Positions 23,036 through 34,199 of a stretch of 64,000 bases of DNA are shown one piece after another (position 1 is the first letter of the stretch; every line of letters starts with the position of its first letter). This DNA is from Owenia fusiformis (Eukaryota > Annelida > Polychaeta > Sabellida > Oweniidae): assembly GCA_903813345.2 (NCBI GenBank), contig CAIIXF020000004.1, positions 24,551,985 to 24,615,984 of the forward strand, read 5' to 3'. The notes beneath the pieces were generated by a model. The model was not told where the DNA came from, did no database searches, and was given only the letters and a program-made list of their open reading frames with translations. A program made the position numbers and the translations under genes.

Positions 23036-23252
23036 CAGGCCCGTAGCCAGGATTTGCCAAGGGGGGTTCATTTTTCAAAAATTTCCAGGGGGGGTTCACA
23101 TTTGACAATTTTTGCCCAAATATGGCTAAAATCACTTGAGAAGTGCGAGAAATGTGAGAGAAGGTGAAAAACTGCATGATTTTGAAAGAATTTTTGGCCG
23201 GGGGGGGTCCCGAACCCTGCGAACCCCCCCCCCCCCCCTGGCTACGGGCCTG
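23036..23252. mobile_element. TIR element with CAGGCCCGTAGCCAGG ends
   Basis: A 217 bp element with perfect 16 bp inverted ends (CAGGCCCGTAGCCAGG and CCTGGCTACGGGCCTG) and G-run/C-run edges. AACTT flanks both sides as a likely 5 bp target duplication. Unit 2 has an empty site (TCTCAACTTAAACCC, about 35399). Unit 3 keeps a 3'-truncated copy at 58962-59050. Confidence 0.8.
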
Positions 23253-23879
23253 AACTTCAACCCATCTGAATTGTGAAATAACTTTAAAAAAGTCACAAAG
23301 TCACATTTTTATAAAGTCACTTGTATAGGAATCTAAATCTGAGATAGTTTGTGACTGAGTTACAATGAGCGCACGTGTGACTTTTTATGTTGAATATGGT
23401 CTCAAGAAAAATTGAAAATTTAATGGTTTCGATTATTCACACAGCGAAACATCCATTGATGATTATATTTAATGCAGAGAAAGAAATACTGGAGCGCTGT
23501 AGAGAATGTAAACCTTAATGAAAACAACTAAAAGGAATATCAGCGATATTTTTCTACTTTTTGTATGTGCGCTTATTGGAATCTCTAACTAGTTCTAAAA
23601 TTTCAATTGGAAATCGCACTGTGCGCTAGTTGGAACGTAAAAAAATTTTGGAAAAATATAGAGGGGTCGTTCAACAGAAATCTCTGCCGTTTGAATGCAG
23701 CTCAGTAAAAAGTAGAATTCGGTCAGTCGGAGCATTTTTACGTTTAGAGAGAATGGTCGATTAACTTTTGACATCTTGAAATTATCATCTTTTAACAATT
23801 CTTCACAATTAGTACCCATGCATGGAAAGTTTTTTTTATTGTAGTTTCTTTATTTAACACAAATCCATGTATCAAAAAG

Positions 23880-24285
23880 CAAAAGCCTTTTCTGGGTCAC
23901 CGCGAATGGCATGATTTCCTCGAGTCTCTTCAGTTGCATGGCAACCATACTGGGACCGATTCGCGTCGTTCCACTACTGCCCTTGGTGGGGGCCCGCTAC
24001 CATACTATATGACTCCCGGAGTTTACGAAAGCACGTTAGTGGAGGAACCAACCACAGTCTCACAATCTGTCTCCGGCAAGAGCGGCCAGAGAACCAACCC
24101 ATGCCAAGGGCCGGTAAACGGTTGGACCTTCGGACCGGGTGTCCGTAATGACAATGATCAACAACTCCGTACCTGGGGCTCGAACGCGGGACCTCCGTAT
24201 CCCACGACGTTCAACCGCAAAGTAACCTCAGTCTACGCCACTAGGCTACCCTGCTTAGGTGTCAGAACTGCTAGAAAATAATGTA
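23880..24285 (-). mobile_element. tRNA-derived SINE, unit 1 copy
   Basis: Read on the - strand, TAGCCTAGTGG (24249-24239) fits a pol III A box and GCGTTCGAGCC (24188-24178) a B box, followed by a roughly 280 nt non-tRNA body ending near CAGAAAAGGCTTTTG. The A-B spacing is a little longer than in an ordinary tRNA. Copies at 41315-41715 and 61165-61560 share the same flanks, so they trace to one insertion before duplication. Confidence 0.75.
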
Positions 24286-24933
24286 GTTGTTACAATTATT
24301 TTGCTTGGCTGAACTAATACCCATGCCTAATTAGTCCAATATCTAAATGGTTTAATCGGGATAGAAGTTTGAAAGCAGTTCCAAACGCCCTCCAATTCAA
24401 GATTCACCATCAACTCTTGCAAATGTGTACGACCTGTAACATGATCATGTAAATAGATGGTAAAAGAAATCGAGATCCAACTATGAATATCAGGAAGGGA
24501 AAACATTCCAATTTTTAGACTTATTTCGTGTATTTGGAACGTTGTTGCATTTGTGCTCAAATATTAATTACGTCTCAAAGAAAATGAAAAGGTATCACCA
24601 GCTGACAGTGAAAACAACGTTCCGTATAAAGATATGCCAATATTGGTCAATACCACGATAAGTGAATAGATTTGGGTGAATTGTGTCAAGGAAAAATTAG
24701 CTATTATGGCAAATTACTTCAAAATCAATCCGATTGCGTTAATTACGAACACGGTATTACGACATGTAGAACGAATCGTATTCAAATATTTCAGATTCAC
24801 TCCATTTCTCAATGATCTAAAATCGGTTCAAATGAGTCGAAAACAAAATCATAGTTTTTTGAAATTACTTCAATTAGTTCATTTCCGCAGAGATGTCTCT
24901 GATTTCCGAGAGAAAACATCTGGCCTTGTCTCT

Positions 24934-24935
<2 letters not shown>

Positions 24936-24966
<31 letters not shown>

Positions 24967-24972
24967 GTCTAC
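24936..24972. repeat. (TCG)n microsatellite, unit 1
   Basis: About 12 TCG/GTC triplets directly 3' of the amine oxidase stop codon. Lengths differ in units 2 (42336-42363) and 3 (62246-62289). Confidence 0.9.
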
Positions 24973-24990
24973 GTCTGTCGTCACCTTGTT

Positions 24991-25703
24991 TTAGATCCAT
25001 GTATCATTTTGTTGGTTATAATACCTATCTAATAGTTCTTCAACTGAGTCCAGAGCTCCCTCCATCCATTGTGAATTACTATAGCAACTCCCAACTATAT
25101 GCACGTTTGCATCTTCAAAAGGTTTGATCATTTGTTTGGAAATGATTTCCAAGTTAGCGCCGGCCTTCCAGGAATAGAGAGATGCCCCTTTCCAATAATG
25201 CATTACGCCTATGTACGGACGTGCTAGGTCTTTGGGACGTATAGTTGATGTATCTCTGCAATCTGGTTATGGGCCTCAACTAAAATTGCCTCTGATATGT
25301 TGTATTCACTTACAAGCATGTTGGTAGCTTGAGGCGTGGCTAGGTGTGGTTGACTATTTAAAAATGAGTCATCCCAGAATGACGCACGTGGGTAACCCGA
25401 GTTAACCAACAACATTGATTTCCTGTTAACGTCTTGCAATGTATCAGAGGAGGGTTTATCTTGGCCCATGTATAGTATCTGACCAACAGGAAGGGTGGAC
25501 ACAGCCCTCCCTGTTGTGAATCCTAGTCCCTCCCACCATGGCTCCTCGTAGCCAAGGTACATTTCAAAAAACTCTTGTCCAAAGACAGCATTAAGACGAT
25601 AGTCGATGAAATCCTGATTTTTAAAAGGTTGCCAGTCGATGTCCATGAGAGCATCTTTATGTAGTGCTAAGATGACACGTTTGGCACACACGGTCGTCTG
25701 TTT
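24991..25703 (-). pseudogene. Flavin amine oxidase (L-amino-acid oxidase-like) terminal exon, frameshifted
   Basis: The - strand exon starts after a TATTTTTCAG acceptor and ends at TAA (24991-24993). It reads KQTTVCAKRVILALHKDALM and onward, and ends with the FAD-contacting C-terminal pattern HIVGSCYSNSQWMEGALDSV, as in flavin amine oxidases such as L-amino-acid oxidases. A 2 bp insertion near 25240 (GTATAGTTG for GTAGTTG in the intact copy at 62311) shifts the frame and gives an early stop. No upstream exon is visible before the unit boundary at 27176, so this is a 3' gene fragment that is also broken. Confidence 0.82.
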
Positions 25704-27176
25704 CTGAAAAATACAGTTGGTTTGGATACAGGGAATATCCCTTGGGATATACAATATATCTTCCCTCGGTCCCTTCCGGCCCTCGGGAGGATATATTGTT
25801 TATCCTTCAGGATCTCCCAGTGCATAACCCCTGTGTTTTCACCTGCTTAATACTTTTTTATGACAGCATAAAAGTTGTAGGGCCTATTTTGGCTCTTTGT
25901 TTTATGTCACCACCACAATTAGTGACATATTGTTATAGTCTCCAACTTTGTGACGGTCGGCGTTCGAAGATTCGCGTCTGTAAAAAATGGCAGGTGGTGA
26001 CATTTTCCCTAGCCTGTTAATGTGTTGCTTTCCAAAATTTGCACGAGATACTCAGCATCGCGTGTTAGCCCAATTTTAGGAAACAACCCCTAAAATGAAT
26101 GGTCATTCAACAATGCATTGAGTCTTGGGCTTACATTCTTTTCACAATTTGCAAAATATTTTCTACCAGCATGTTATATGTCACTTCAAGGATACGAAAT
26201 CACTAAAAGAAAATATTTTCAGTGAACCTTTTTCCAAGGGTCAAGTTGGTAAAACATCAATTTCAATCTGCAAAATCAAGTTATCACCTTAACAACCATA
26301 CAGTGAATGCGTTATTCGTTATATTTATATAGTGCAGTGATGTGAAATATTGTGTTCGGATTGGCTGGAATCGGACACACCTTGCCTAGCTATGTGTGAA
26401 TACATAATCAACTCACCTCAGTATCTGATGTGATATAGCTGGTTGTTGTTTTTTGAAATGTTAACAGTTCATTCTTCCCTTGCTTTTTTATGCGTATCAA
26501 CTTATGGTTCATGTGCACTTTATGTCCGAAAATTTCATTTCATTCAATCAAAGTATAATGCTCCAATGCTTTTCAATGCTGCTCGGTGGCACCAGTAGAA
26601 CATATATGGCTATAGTTCAACAAGTTAAACCCAATACCACGACTTTCATTTATTAATCTGAGTGCTCTTGTTGCCGTGGTTGGGTTAGACTTCCGTTCTA
26701 TGCTTTCGATTCATTGGTTGCAAATTCTCACTATCTGTTATTAATGTAATGAGACCTTACTAGGGGTATTGATGGTACTGAAAATATAGCTTAGCCAAAA
26801 GAACAAAGGACAGAGGGTATTTACAAGGATAACAATCGGATAAAATCAACACGGTTTACAACATCAAATATTTATTTACAACATATAACAATACATGCAT
26901 ACAGTAATATAAAACGATAAGAGATAAAATGGAAATGCTAATAACGAGATCCAACCCCGGAGCGCCAGAGGGCTATGCCACGCCCTAACTTCCGTTATCG
27001 TAATACATCTTACATCAAGTATTTGATCCCAAACTACTACTAGTGATAAAGACAAAGGCGTACCTCGTTGTACTTTACCTAATGTACTTCCGTATATCAA
27101 ACCTAGTACCAATATCCAATACTCAACAAAGCATGGTCCAAAATCCAAACATCAAACAAGAAGCCACAATCTCACA
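25704..27176. other. Intron/flank upstream of the broken amine oxidase exon
   Basis: Begins with a palindromic stretch at 25728-25830 (CCTTGGGATATACAATATAT against ATATATTGTTTATCCTTCAG around CCCTCGGTCCCTTCCGGCCC). From 25742 to about 26700 it is nearly identical to 63060-64000. No exon was recognised. Confidence 0.5.
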
Positions 27177-27683
27177 GATGGGAAATATGATTGAAATATG
27201 AAAGTCAAAATCCTTAATTTACGGCCGTTTAATTTGGCTTAGTTGGCGGTTTGATGAAAACCGCCAAATTAAGCCTCCGCCAATTTTTGAAAAAATCCCC
27301 AGAACTTTTTGATCTCATTGAGAGTTCTTTCAATATTTTGAATGTAGCCCCATTTTTTACATTTTAGCTCGTATATGAACACACCCTGTGATCAGAAAAA
27401 TCAAAACAATTAGTCTATACAATAACAAGGTACCAGAGTTTCTCGCAAGTAGGCCCATGGGCATTTATTTGAAAGATCTAAAGTATATTACTTTTCAGTT
27501 CACCCTACTCATCTTAGCTTTATCATTCGTTATACCTCCGCTTGGGGTTGTCACCAAAACGGGGATCATCCATGGGAAAATAGTATACTACTTGAGTTAA
27601 TGCAAAGCTGGAGTAAATACATGTACATAAGAAAATCTTCAAATGTCCACAGGACATATGCCACATGGCATTGTGTTTATTGT

Positions 27684-30600
27684 TCACTTTCTCTCCTTTA
27701 CAACAATGTTGAATTGCCCAGGTAGATTTGTTAATCCATGAACAAACTTGGTTGGGTCTGGATCTGGTGGGTTGTTTTTGTCTTCAGGGAGAATGTCCAG
27801 TTTTTGTAGTAAACTGGTGACAAACAGGAACATTCTCAGTTTGGCCATTGCTTCTCCCAAGCACTCTCGTTTACCAATTCCAAATGGTAGAAATCTAAGA
27901 AAAACAAAGTAAAACATAATAAAGACAACCCAGTCCTTTACACAAGCTCCGTAGGTTAATAAATCATAGCAGATATGTAAATGCAATTGAGAATACAAAG
28001 AGCGGAAACCTGAATTAACACATTTGAAATTTGTGTTTGTATGATCAGAGGTCATTAGGTCTGTTGCATCAGTACAACTTACGATTTTCGTTCATATGCT
28101 GACAGAAGTTTGCCATCATCATCCAGGAATCTTTCCACCTTGAATTCATATGGCTCATCAAAGTACTTCTCATCATGGTGTAAGGCCCATAGGTTCATCC
28201 AAACCTTGTCAAACAAATAACAATATTAATTTATTGAATTCTACAAGACATTGACTACAGATATCTGACAGTATTCCCCATCAGAAACAGATTTGAAATA
28301 TCTTTAACTTAAACTTGCAGCTCTACCCATTATCCTTTTCTGTACACAGCCAATATAATTCGAAAACATTCGGCGCTGTTCCGGCACCGTTGCGGCACTG
28401 AAACCTTTCGACTTCAAAATTTGGCACCGGACTAGTCAGTCCATTTGGTGCCTAAATTGGACCGAAATTTGGCACCGAAACGTCGTCGAAAATCAGATTG
28501 CATTTTGGGGGTGTAGACAGGAATTTTCTTTTTACGTTTCTCTTACCATTGTTCCACATGGTACTTTGTAACCACCCACACTGGTGTCACATAGGGTTTT
28601 ATGGGGGAGAGACAACGTCGTAGTTGTGCTGTAGCGAAGAATTTCCAGAACTGCAGCTTCTGAATATGGCATGTTATGCCTATCTGCAAAAGTTGGCAGT
28701 CGGCCATCACCGATGACATCATCAATTTCAGCTTGTATTTTTTTCTGGACGTCAGGTTTGTTGACCAAAATCAACAGAAATGCTTCCAAAGTTGTGGATG
28801 TTGTTATTATTCCTATTCAAAAAATACAAACACAATACTGTAGATACACTTGATTTGACGCATCTTAATTTGGCTGATTTGCTCAATTTCAAACATTGGC
28901 AGCTTTTTAATTTGGCGGAGTTGGGACTGAGCTAAGGTTTTATCATAGATCTGAAAATAAACATTTCAGATTCATGTGTTCTGCTTTCAGTAAGTCTTGG
29001 TATAGCACTGACATCCAAATAGGAAAATACTTACACAAGCGAAATAATTACATATTCCCTAGGGATTTTCCAAAATACATCTGAAAATTGGCGGATTTTT
29101 AATTTGGTGGATTTTTCCAATCCGCCAATCCATCAAATTAAAACCGTAGCCAAATTAAGTGTATCTACAGTATCAGGATTGCATTTCACAGAATCATGTA
29201 CAGTCCATGTATTGGGTTTATTTTGATGAATGGAGATTTCAACTTACTCTTGACAAATTGCATAGGGTGACCATAACATTTTAATGGTAGATGGATTGAT
29301 GCATAATAATTTAGAAAATGATAGTTTGAAAGTAGAAGAAAGAAAATAGTTTTACATATGGGATGAGAGGCTGACAAATACGTATGAACTACCTATTCAA
29401 AATGACGAGTGATTTGAAACAAATGTTCAAATTTTGGTTGGACTTGATACTTTGGGGAGTTGCCATTTTATAGTTTACCAGCTAAAAGAAGGTTCTGCAT
29501 AACTCCAAAGACCTCATCTCTTGTGATGTCTCCTTGTTCATAATGTTGCTGCAGCACTTCGCTTACACTTCTAGACTTTTCACTGGGCAAGCTCAACTGA
29601 CAAAAAATGACAAATGACATTAAAGGAATTTCCCTTGCCAAACCATTTCTCTCATGATATGGTAGCTGTAACCATATATGTACTTTCCATGTCTAGTAAA
29701 ACATGGGGAAATGTTTTGATTTGGTCGATCATTAAAAAATGTAGCGTCTATTTCCAATGTCATTGACTCTCAACTGTATATAACAATGCAAGTCAGCTGA
29801 CACTCTTACCTTTCAAAAGTATACTGGAACCTGATGACAAATTGGACTTTGAACCATTTCTTTGCTCAACAATGTAATTTTCAATAACAACTCATAAAAA
29901 CTCTTCAGCCTTATTCGTTTTTAAACTGATGCCTTTTTCTTTTTTTCTTTCTCCAACCTTACCTTGTTCTCAGCTTTTTTCATCCAAGATGAAAACAATT
30001 TATCTCGCTTCACAACAAATTCCTTTAAAGTTTTGAAAGTCTCGTTTCCGAAGAATCTGAGCCAAGGAAATGTGTCAAGCTCAGCGCCTGGTCCTGATGG
30101 TGCAAGACTTTTACCGATCTCTACCATGAAATGTACGGAATGGAAGTCGTCTGAGTTCTCATCAATGCGTTCTCCAACCAGCTTAAATCAAAATATGTAA
30201 AATGTTTAAAAATATAAAAAATTAAACTCTTAAGGCTTCCTCTATGGATATAATGCATGAGTACGTATGCACTCATTCTTTAGATTTTTATTCTGGTCAT
30301 GGTGTTTTCAACATGCATGAGGTTTACAAATTGGTCAATTGGGGCGTCATAGAAATGTCATTGATTGACTTATTAGCGAAGTGGTCAACTAACTTACCAG
30401 ACTCGACATGATATTTGCTATGCAGTTAACGACAGTTTCTCGGGGGTCAAAGGGAGTATCACCATTACTTTTGAATCTCATAATGCAGTCTTGGATCTCA
30501 TCAGATGCCAATAAAGCAATTCTGTCCATGCCGTCCCCAAATTGCTTGAGGCCTCGATGAGCAATTTTTCGAACTTTTTTCCAGCCATGAGACAAATCTC

Positions 30601-30931
30601 GGAATCCAATGTCTTTATCACCTCCAGGAGTAAAAAAGTTGAGCCTCCATGAATACGGTCGTCCTGCAAAATCCTCTGATAATAGGGCTTCTCTTACGAC
30701 ATCATTTTCATTCAACACAACGATTTCTTCATTGAATATTTGAATTTTAAAAACACCACCATATTTCTTGCTCCATTTGTGTAACTGGTCATATGGAGTT
30801 TGTGAACTAAGTTCAAAGGCATTACCAAATATGGGCACTCCTTTTGGACCTGGAATATCCAATCGTTTCAAAACCTTTTGTATAATCCACAATAAAATCA
30901 GAGAAAATATGAAAAGGATGACTGGCAGCAT
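27684..30931 (-). CDS. Cytochrome P450, CYP2 clan (CYP17/CYP1-like), copy 2
   Basis: Six exons: 30931-30398, 30181-29963, 29596-29479, 28812-28547, 28204-28083 and 27894-27684; 489 residues, one Lys shorter than copy 1 in the anchor region. All borders and phases match copy 1 and there is no stop or frameshift. The hinge PGPKGVPIFGN, EILR, FNVERF and FGIGKRECLG are all conserved. The I-helix reads AGIITTST, so the usual acidic residue is Ile here. Differences from copy 1 are scattered substitutions (for example HSEEC to PSEKS at the start of exon 3). Introns are shorter because they lack the satellites and MITE seen in copy 1. Both copies look functional, so recent paralogues with possibly divergent regulation are likely. 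Confidence 0.92.
28340..28520. other. Unit-2-specific insertion in P450 copy 2 intron 4
   Basis: Absent from copy 1. It contains repeated TTTGGCACCG motifs and is GC-richer than its surroundings. No open frame and no clear termini. Confidence 0.4.
28838..29170. mobile_element. MITE with TA target sites, unit 2 copy
   Basis: Orthologous to the element at 15744-16067, in the same position of P450 copy 2, with the same TA-flanked CTGTAGATACACTTGATTT terminus. Several small indels separate the two. Confidence 0.72.
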
Positions 30932-31548
30932 TTTGGATGCTTGTAAATCTCCGTCTTAGCCTTTCATACAAACTCTTATCTTTGTTGTTACATAGTTTAT
31001 ATAATTTTCAGTTATAAATTAACCCAAGAACAACATGCATTATGTTTTATAAGCACTCTACAGTTAAATTGTATGTGTTGAAACTTCAAATTACATGACA
31101 GATATTAACTCCTCCAAGACAATGAATTTGACAAACAGATTCGCTCAATATTTTGCTTTGCCACTGAAATAACATTTTTAGAATGTGTTTTAACAATTTT
31201 TTATAATACTGTACTGGTCCCGAAAATGGCTAAGGTGATAGAATGATAATATCAAACCCCTTGGCCCTGCATGTAAGGCATTGTAGACTAATTAATTTCA
31301 AAGATACAGTGTGAGACCCCCCTGTCCAAAAATTCTTTCTGAATCATGCAGTTTTCACCATTCTGAACACTTTTCAAGTGATTTTGGTTCAAAATGGCCA
31401 AATGTGAACCCCGGGAAATTTTTAAAGTCAATTCCCCTTGGCAAAAGCTGACTAAAGACCTGCGATCCTATACCTCCCACCCTCCCTGATATATTCAAAC
31501 TGTCAAGACCTGTCAACAACACTAAAGAAGTGTACTATTTGTTTTCAG

Positions 31549-31653
31549 GAAATGGATGCAGATGAAAGGAGGAGGATGGAAGAAGAAAACAGAAGACTCC
31601 AGTCTATGCCAACATGGAAACGAAATCTTGTTTTGAAAAAACGAGATGGTTAG
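31549..31653 (+). CDS. Espin-like terminal exon, copy 2 (alternative 3' exon)
   Basis: A duplicate of the exon at 20644-20748. It has the same TTTCAG acceptor, the same 34-residue protein with a few silent changes, a TAG stop, and the same phase 0. It lies in duplication unit 2, about 10.9 kb downstream of the first copy. It can be spliced from the donor at 12082 only if copy 1 is skipped, and would give the same protein with a different 3' UTR. It may instead be an unused relic of the duplication, but no disabling change is visible. Confidence 0.6.
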   Translation, partial: EMDADERRRMEEENRRLQSMPTWKRNLVLKKRDG

Positions 31654-32126
31654 ATACATCTCTGACATTTAAACAGTTAATATCAATCAAAATGTTTTTG
31701 ACTGCATTTTGAATTCATAATAATGCGACACTAGAAAATTAAGGATTGTTCAGAATATTTTAATATGAAATGGATTGGACTATAGTGTGCTGCCACCTAT
31801 TAGTCAACTGTGCTGCCATCTGTGGGTAAAAACTGAATTATGGACAGTTGTCATGGTAACTTTGTATACATACTGATAAAACCAGCTGGCAAAGATCAAT
31901 ATACGGATATGACTTTTTATTTAGTTTTATTTATTTAGTACAAATATATTAATTCTTTAATCCAAGGTGAAATTCTGAAACCTTCCTCAATTTTGAAATC
32001 CCAAATCGATTTTGTTACTGTGACTTCATCATTTCCATGGTAACTATGCATACAATATATATAGGGATTTTATGTTTAGCCTGTTACACAAGTACAGATT
32101 GGACAAGTCCAAATATTGTATGACAG

Positions 32127-32310
32127 GGCCAACCTTAAAATGTACAAAATTGTATTACAGGTCCAACCTTAAAATGTACAAAATTGTATTACAGGTCCAA
32201 CCTTAAAAATGTACAGAATTGTATGACAGGGCCAACCTTGAAATGTACAATATTGTATGACAGGTCCAACCTTAAAATGTACAAAATTGTATGACAGATC
32301 CAACCTTAAA
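32127..32310. repeat. 33-35 bp repeats, about 6 copies (unit 2)
   Basis: The same unit as at 21237-21350 (CCAACCTTAAAATGTACAAA and onward), expanded to about six copies in the matching position after the second terminal exon. Confidence 0.8.
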
Positions 32311-33022
32311 GCTGTTTATATTTCTAACCATGACATAACTCTAATGGAGGTGAATTCTGTTTATATCAAAGCAGTGTCTCTACTAACAATAATGTCTATC
32401 TAAATTTTATATTCATATACATAAGGGGAGATATAAAAATTGGTGAAAAGGAATGTTATATAGATTTCTATGTGCTATTATACATTTATCCAACATTTAT
32501 TCACTCTTAGGTCAAGATATGATATTTTCCTCACTCTTGAGCTTTCACAATAAGAGTAAATAAATGGAAAGATATTGTGCTTACAAAATCGCAATTAGAG
32601 ATATCTTATGTTAAATGATAATGTGTTATCTTATAAAACAGTAGTTAACAGTTTGCATGTATATCAGTACATGTGTCTATTTACATTTAAAAATGTAAAC
32701 AATTAGAAATGTAAGTAATGATTATTATGCAGTCTGTTGACACTAATTTTGCAATCATTTTCTTAAATTTTTAATGTGATGTCATATGAAATCTAGGATG
32801 AATTGTATGATATGTTAAGGCAGTATCAAAATATAAATAGGTGAGGCAACTATAAATAGGCGAGGCAAATTTAAATAAGTGAGACAAAGAGGATATTTTA
32901 ATTGCATGGGACATAATATTTACAATTTTAGTTGAAAAATATAAAGATATTTTCTCTGAAAGTTTTGGCAAGGGACTGGCTCATAGCTAGCTACACCAAT
33001 TAGATGTTGATTTTAGTCTTAA

Positions 33023-33336
33023 CCCTTTCCCGACATGAATATAAGAGGAAAATGTTGGCCCTGGTGACGGATAAGTAAGAGCAGTTTTTAGGGGAAAACT
33101 GAAAATTACCTATGCCCAGGAACCTATACCTTGAATTTAATCACTGAAATACATTTTTTAGTAAGGACTATTGTATTAGAGCAACTTGTCAAAAGGTGTA
33201 AAAATACTGAATAGAACTTGAGATATTATCATTTCATCGATGTGTATAAAGAAAAATTATGGTGCCAAAAGGAGCCTATCGTCCTGAAAGGTATTACATA
33301 ATAGGGCTCCATATGGAGCCCATCGTCGTGAAAGGG
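33023..33336. mobile_element. piggyBac-like MITE
   Basis: A 314 bp element flanked by TTAA (33019-33022 and 33337-33340), with ends CCCTTTCCCGACATG and the complement CCCTTTCACGACGATG. TTAA duplication with CCC termini is the piggyBac signature. Units 1 and 3 keep the empty site, with a single TTAA (AGTCTTAAAG). It contains the palindrome GGCTCCATATGGAGCC and no ORF. Confidence 0.88.
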
Positions 33337-34199
33337 TTAAAGTTTTCATTTTGTACTTATGTACTTTGATTTTAATGTAAAACAAGGGCCATCAAAACTC
33401 TCTAAATTGAGATACTTTGATAAATTTATAGGCATCAGTTAAAAGACACTCTGGCCAAAAGATGTCCACATTTTGAAGAATACCGTTTATTGAGGTGTTT
33501 ACATAGGTTTACTCTATTTACACTATTATCCATAACAATGTACAGTATTTATCATTTCATCATTCAGTTTTTACATCAGATTCTGATGATAAGGTTTTAA
33601 CTACTTGGTTGAAAGAAAGATGGCAGCGAGGTGGTCTATATGAATCATACTGCCATCTTTCTATCAATACAGAATCTATATTTTTAAATCTAAAGATTTT
33701 AGTGTTAGCGCCAAATGTTTTTGTATGTATGTTGTTCCCTGTTTTGGCCCAGGCCTTGCATCAAGAGAAAATTTTTGATTTTATCAAATTAAATGCTACA
33801 TGTGCTAGCATGAATTGTGCACTCATTTTTTCAATTTGTGCTGACTTAGCATGAAAAAAGATGATCACTATTTCTGTATAGTTATTTTGGCAGTGTATAC
33901 TAAAGGTTATAGCCCTATAAAATAAGAGTCTCAAATTGTAAGTCATCATTTCAATGATAAAACCAACATCACAAACTTACCAAATGAATTAATGCATGAG
34001 TATATTTTTATTTGGCCTAGAGATTTTGCTGTTAAAATATTGAACCAACCAAGAATTGTGTTAAGTTTATCTGCAAACATGAAAAATTATGTTAGCAGTA
34101 TATAAATGTTTATTAATTTATGTACTATGTATAGGTACAGTGAATAGTAATACATCATAATAAAACATTAACAAAACTTGCATTGTCATGTTTTATATT

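Larger units (their letters stand above)
12874..27176. repeat. Segmental duplication unit 1 (14.3 kb)
   Basis: Starts at GATGGGAAATATGATTGAAA (12874), which recurs at 27177. It contains the P450 gene copy 1, espin-like terminal exon copy 1, conserved noncoding DNA, a SINE and a broken amine oxidase exon. Units 1 and 2 are in direct tandem orientation with the boundary at about 27176/27177. Confidence 0.85.

Noticed and set aside
24165-24255. A genuine tRNA gene
   Set aside because: A and B boxes are present, but no acceptor stem or anticodon arm can be folded and the sequence continues into a SINE body.
23934-24281. 115-codon + strand frame, with related frames at 41472 and 61323
   Set aside because: It lies across the SINE on the strand opposite its pol III promoter; the frames vary between copies.
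24809-25000. Arg-rich or Asp-rich peptides from the TCG repeat
   Set aside because: They are translations of a triplet microsatellite in the amine oxidase 3' flank.
25742-26020. 92-codon frame identical at 63060-63338
   Set aside because: It starts in a palindromic repeat and lies in the intron upstream of the amine oxidase exon; identity reflects recent duplication.
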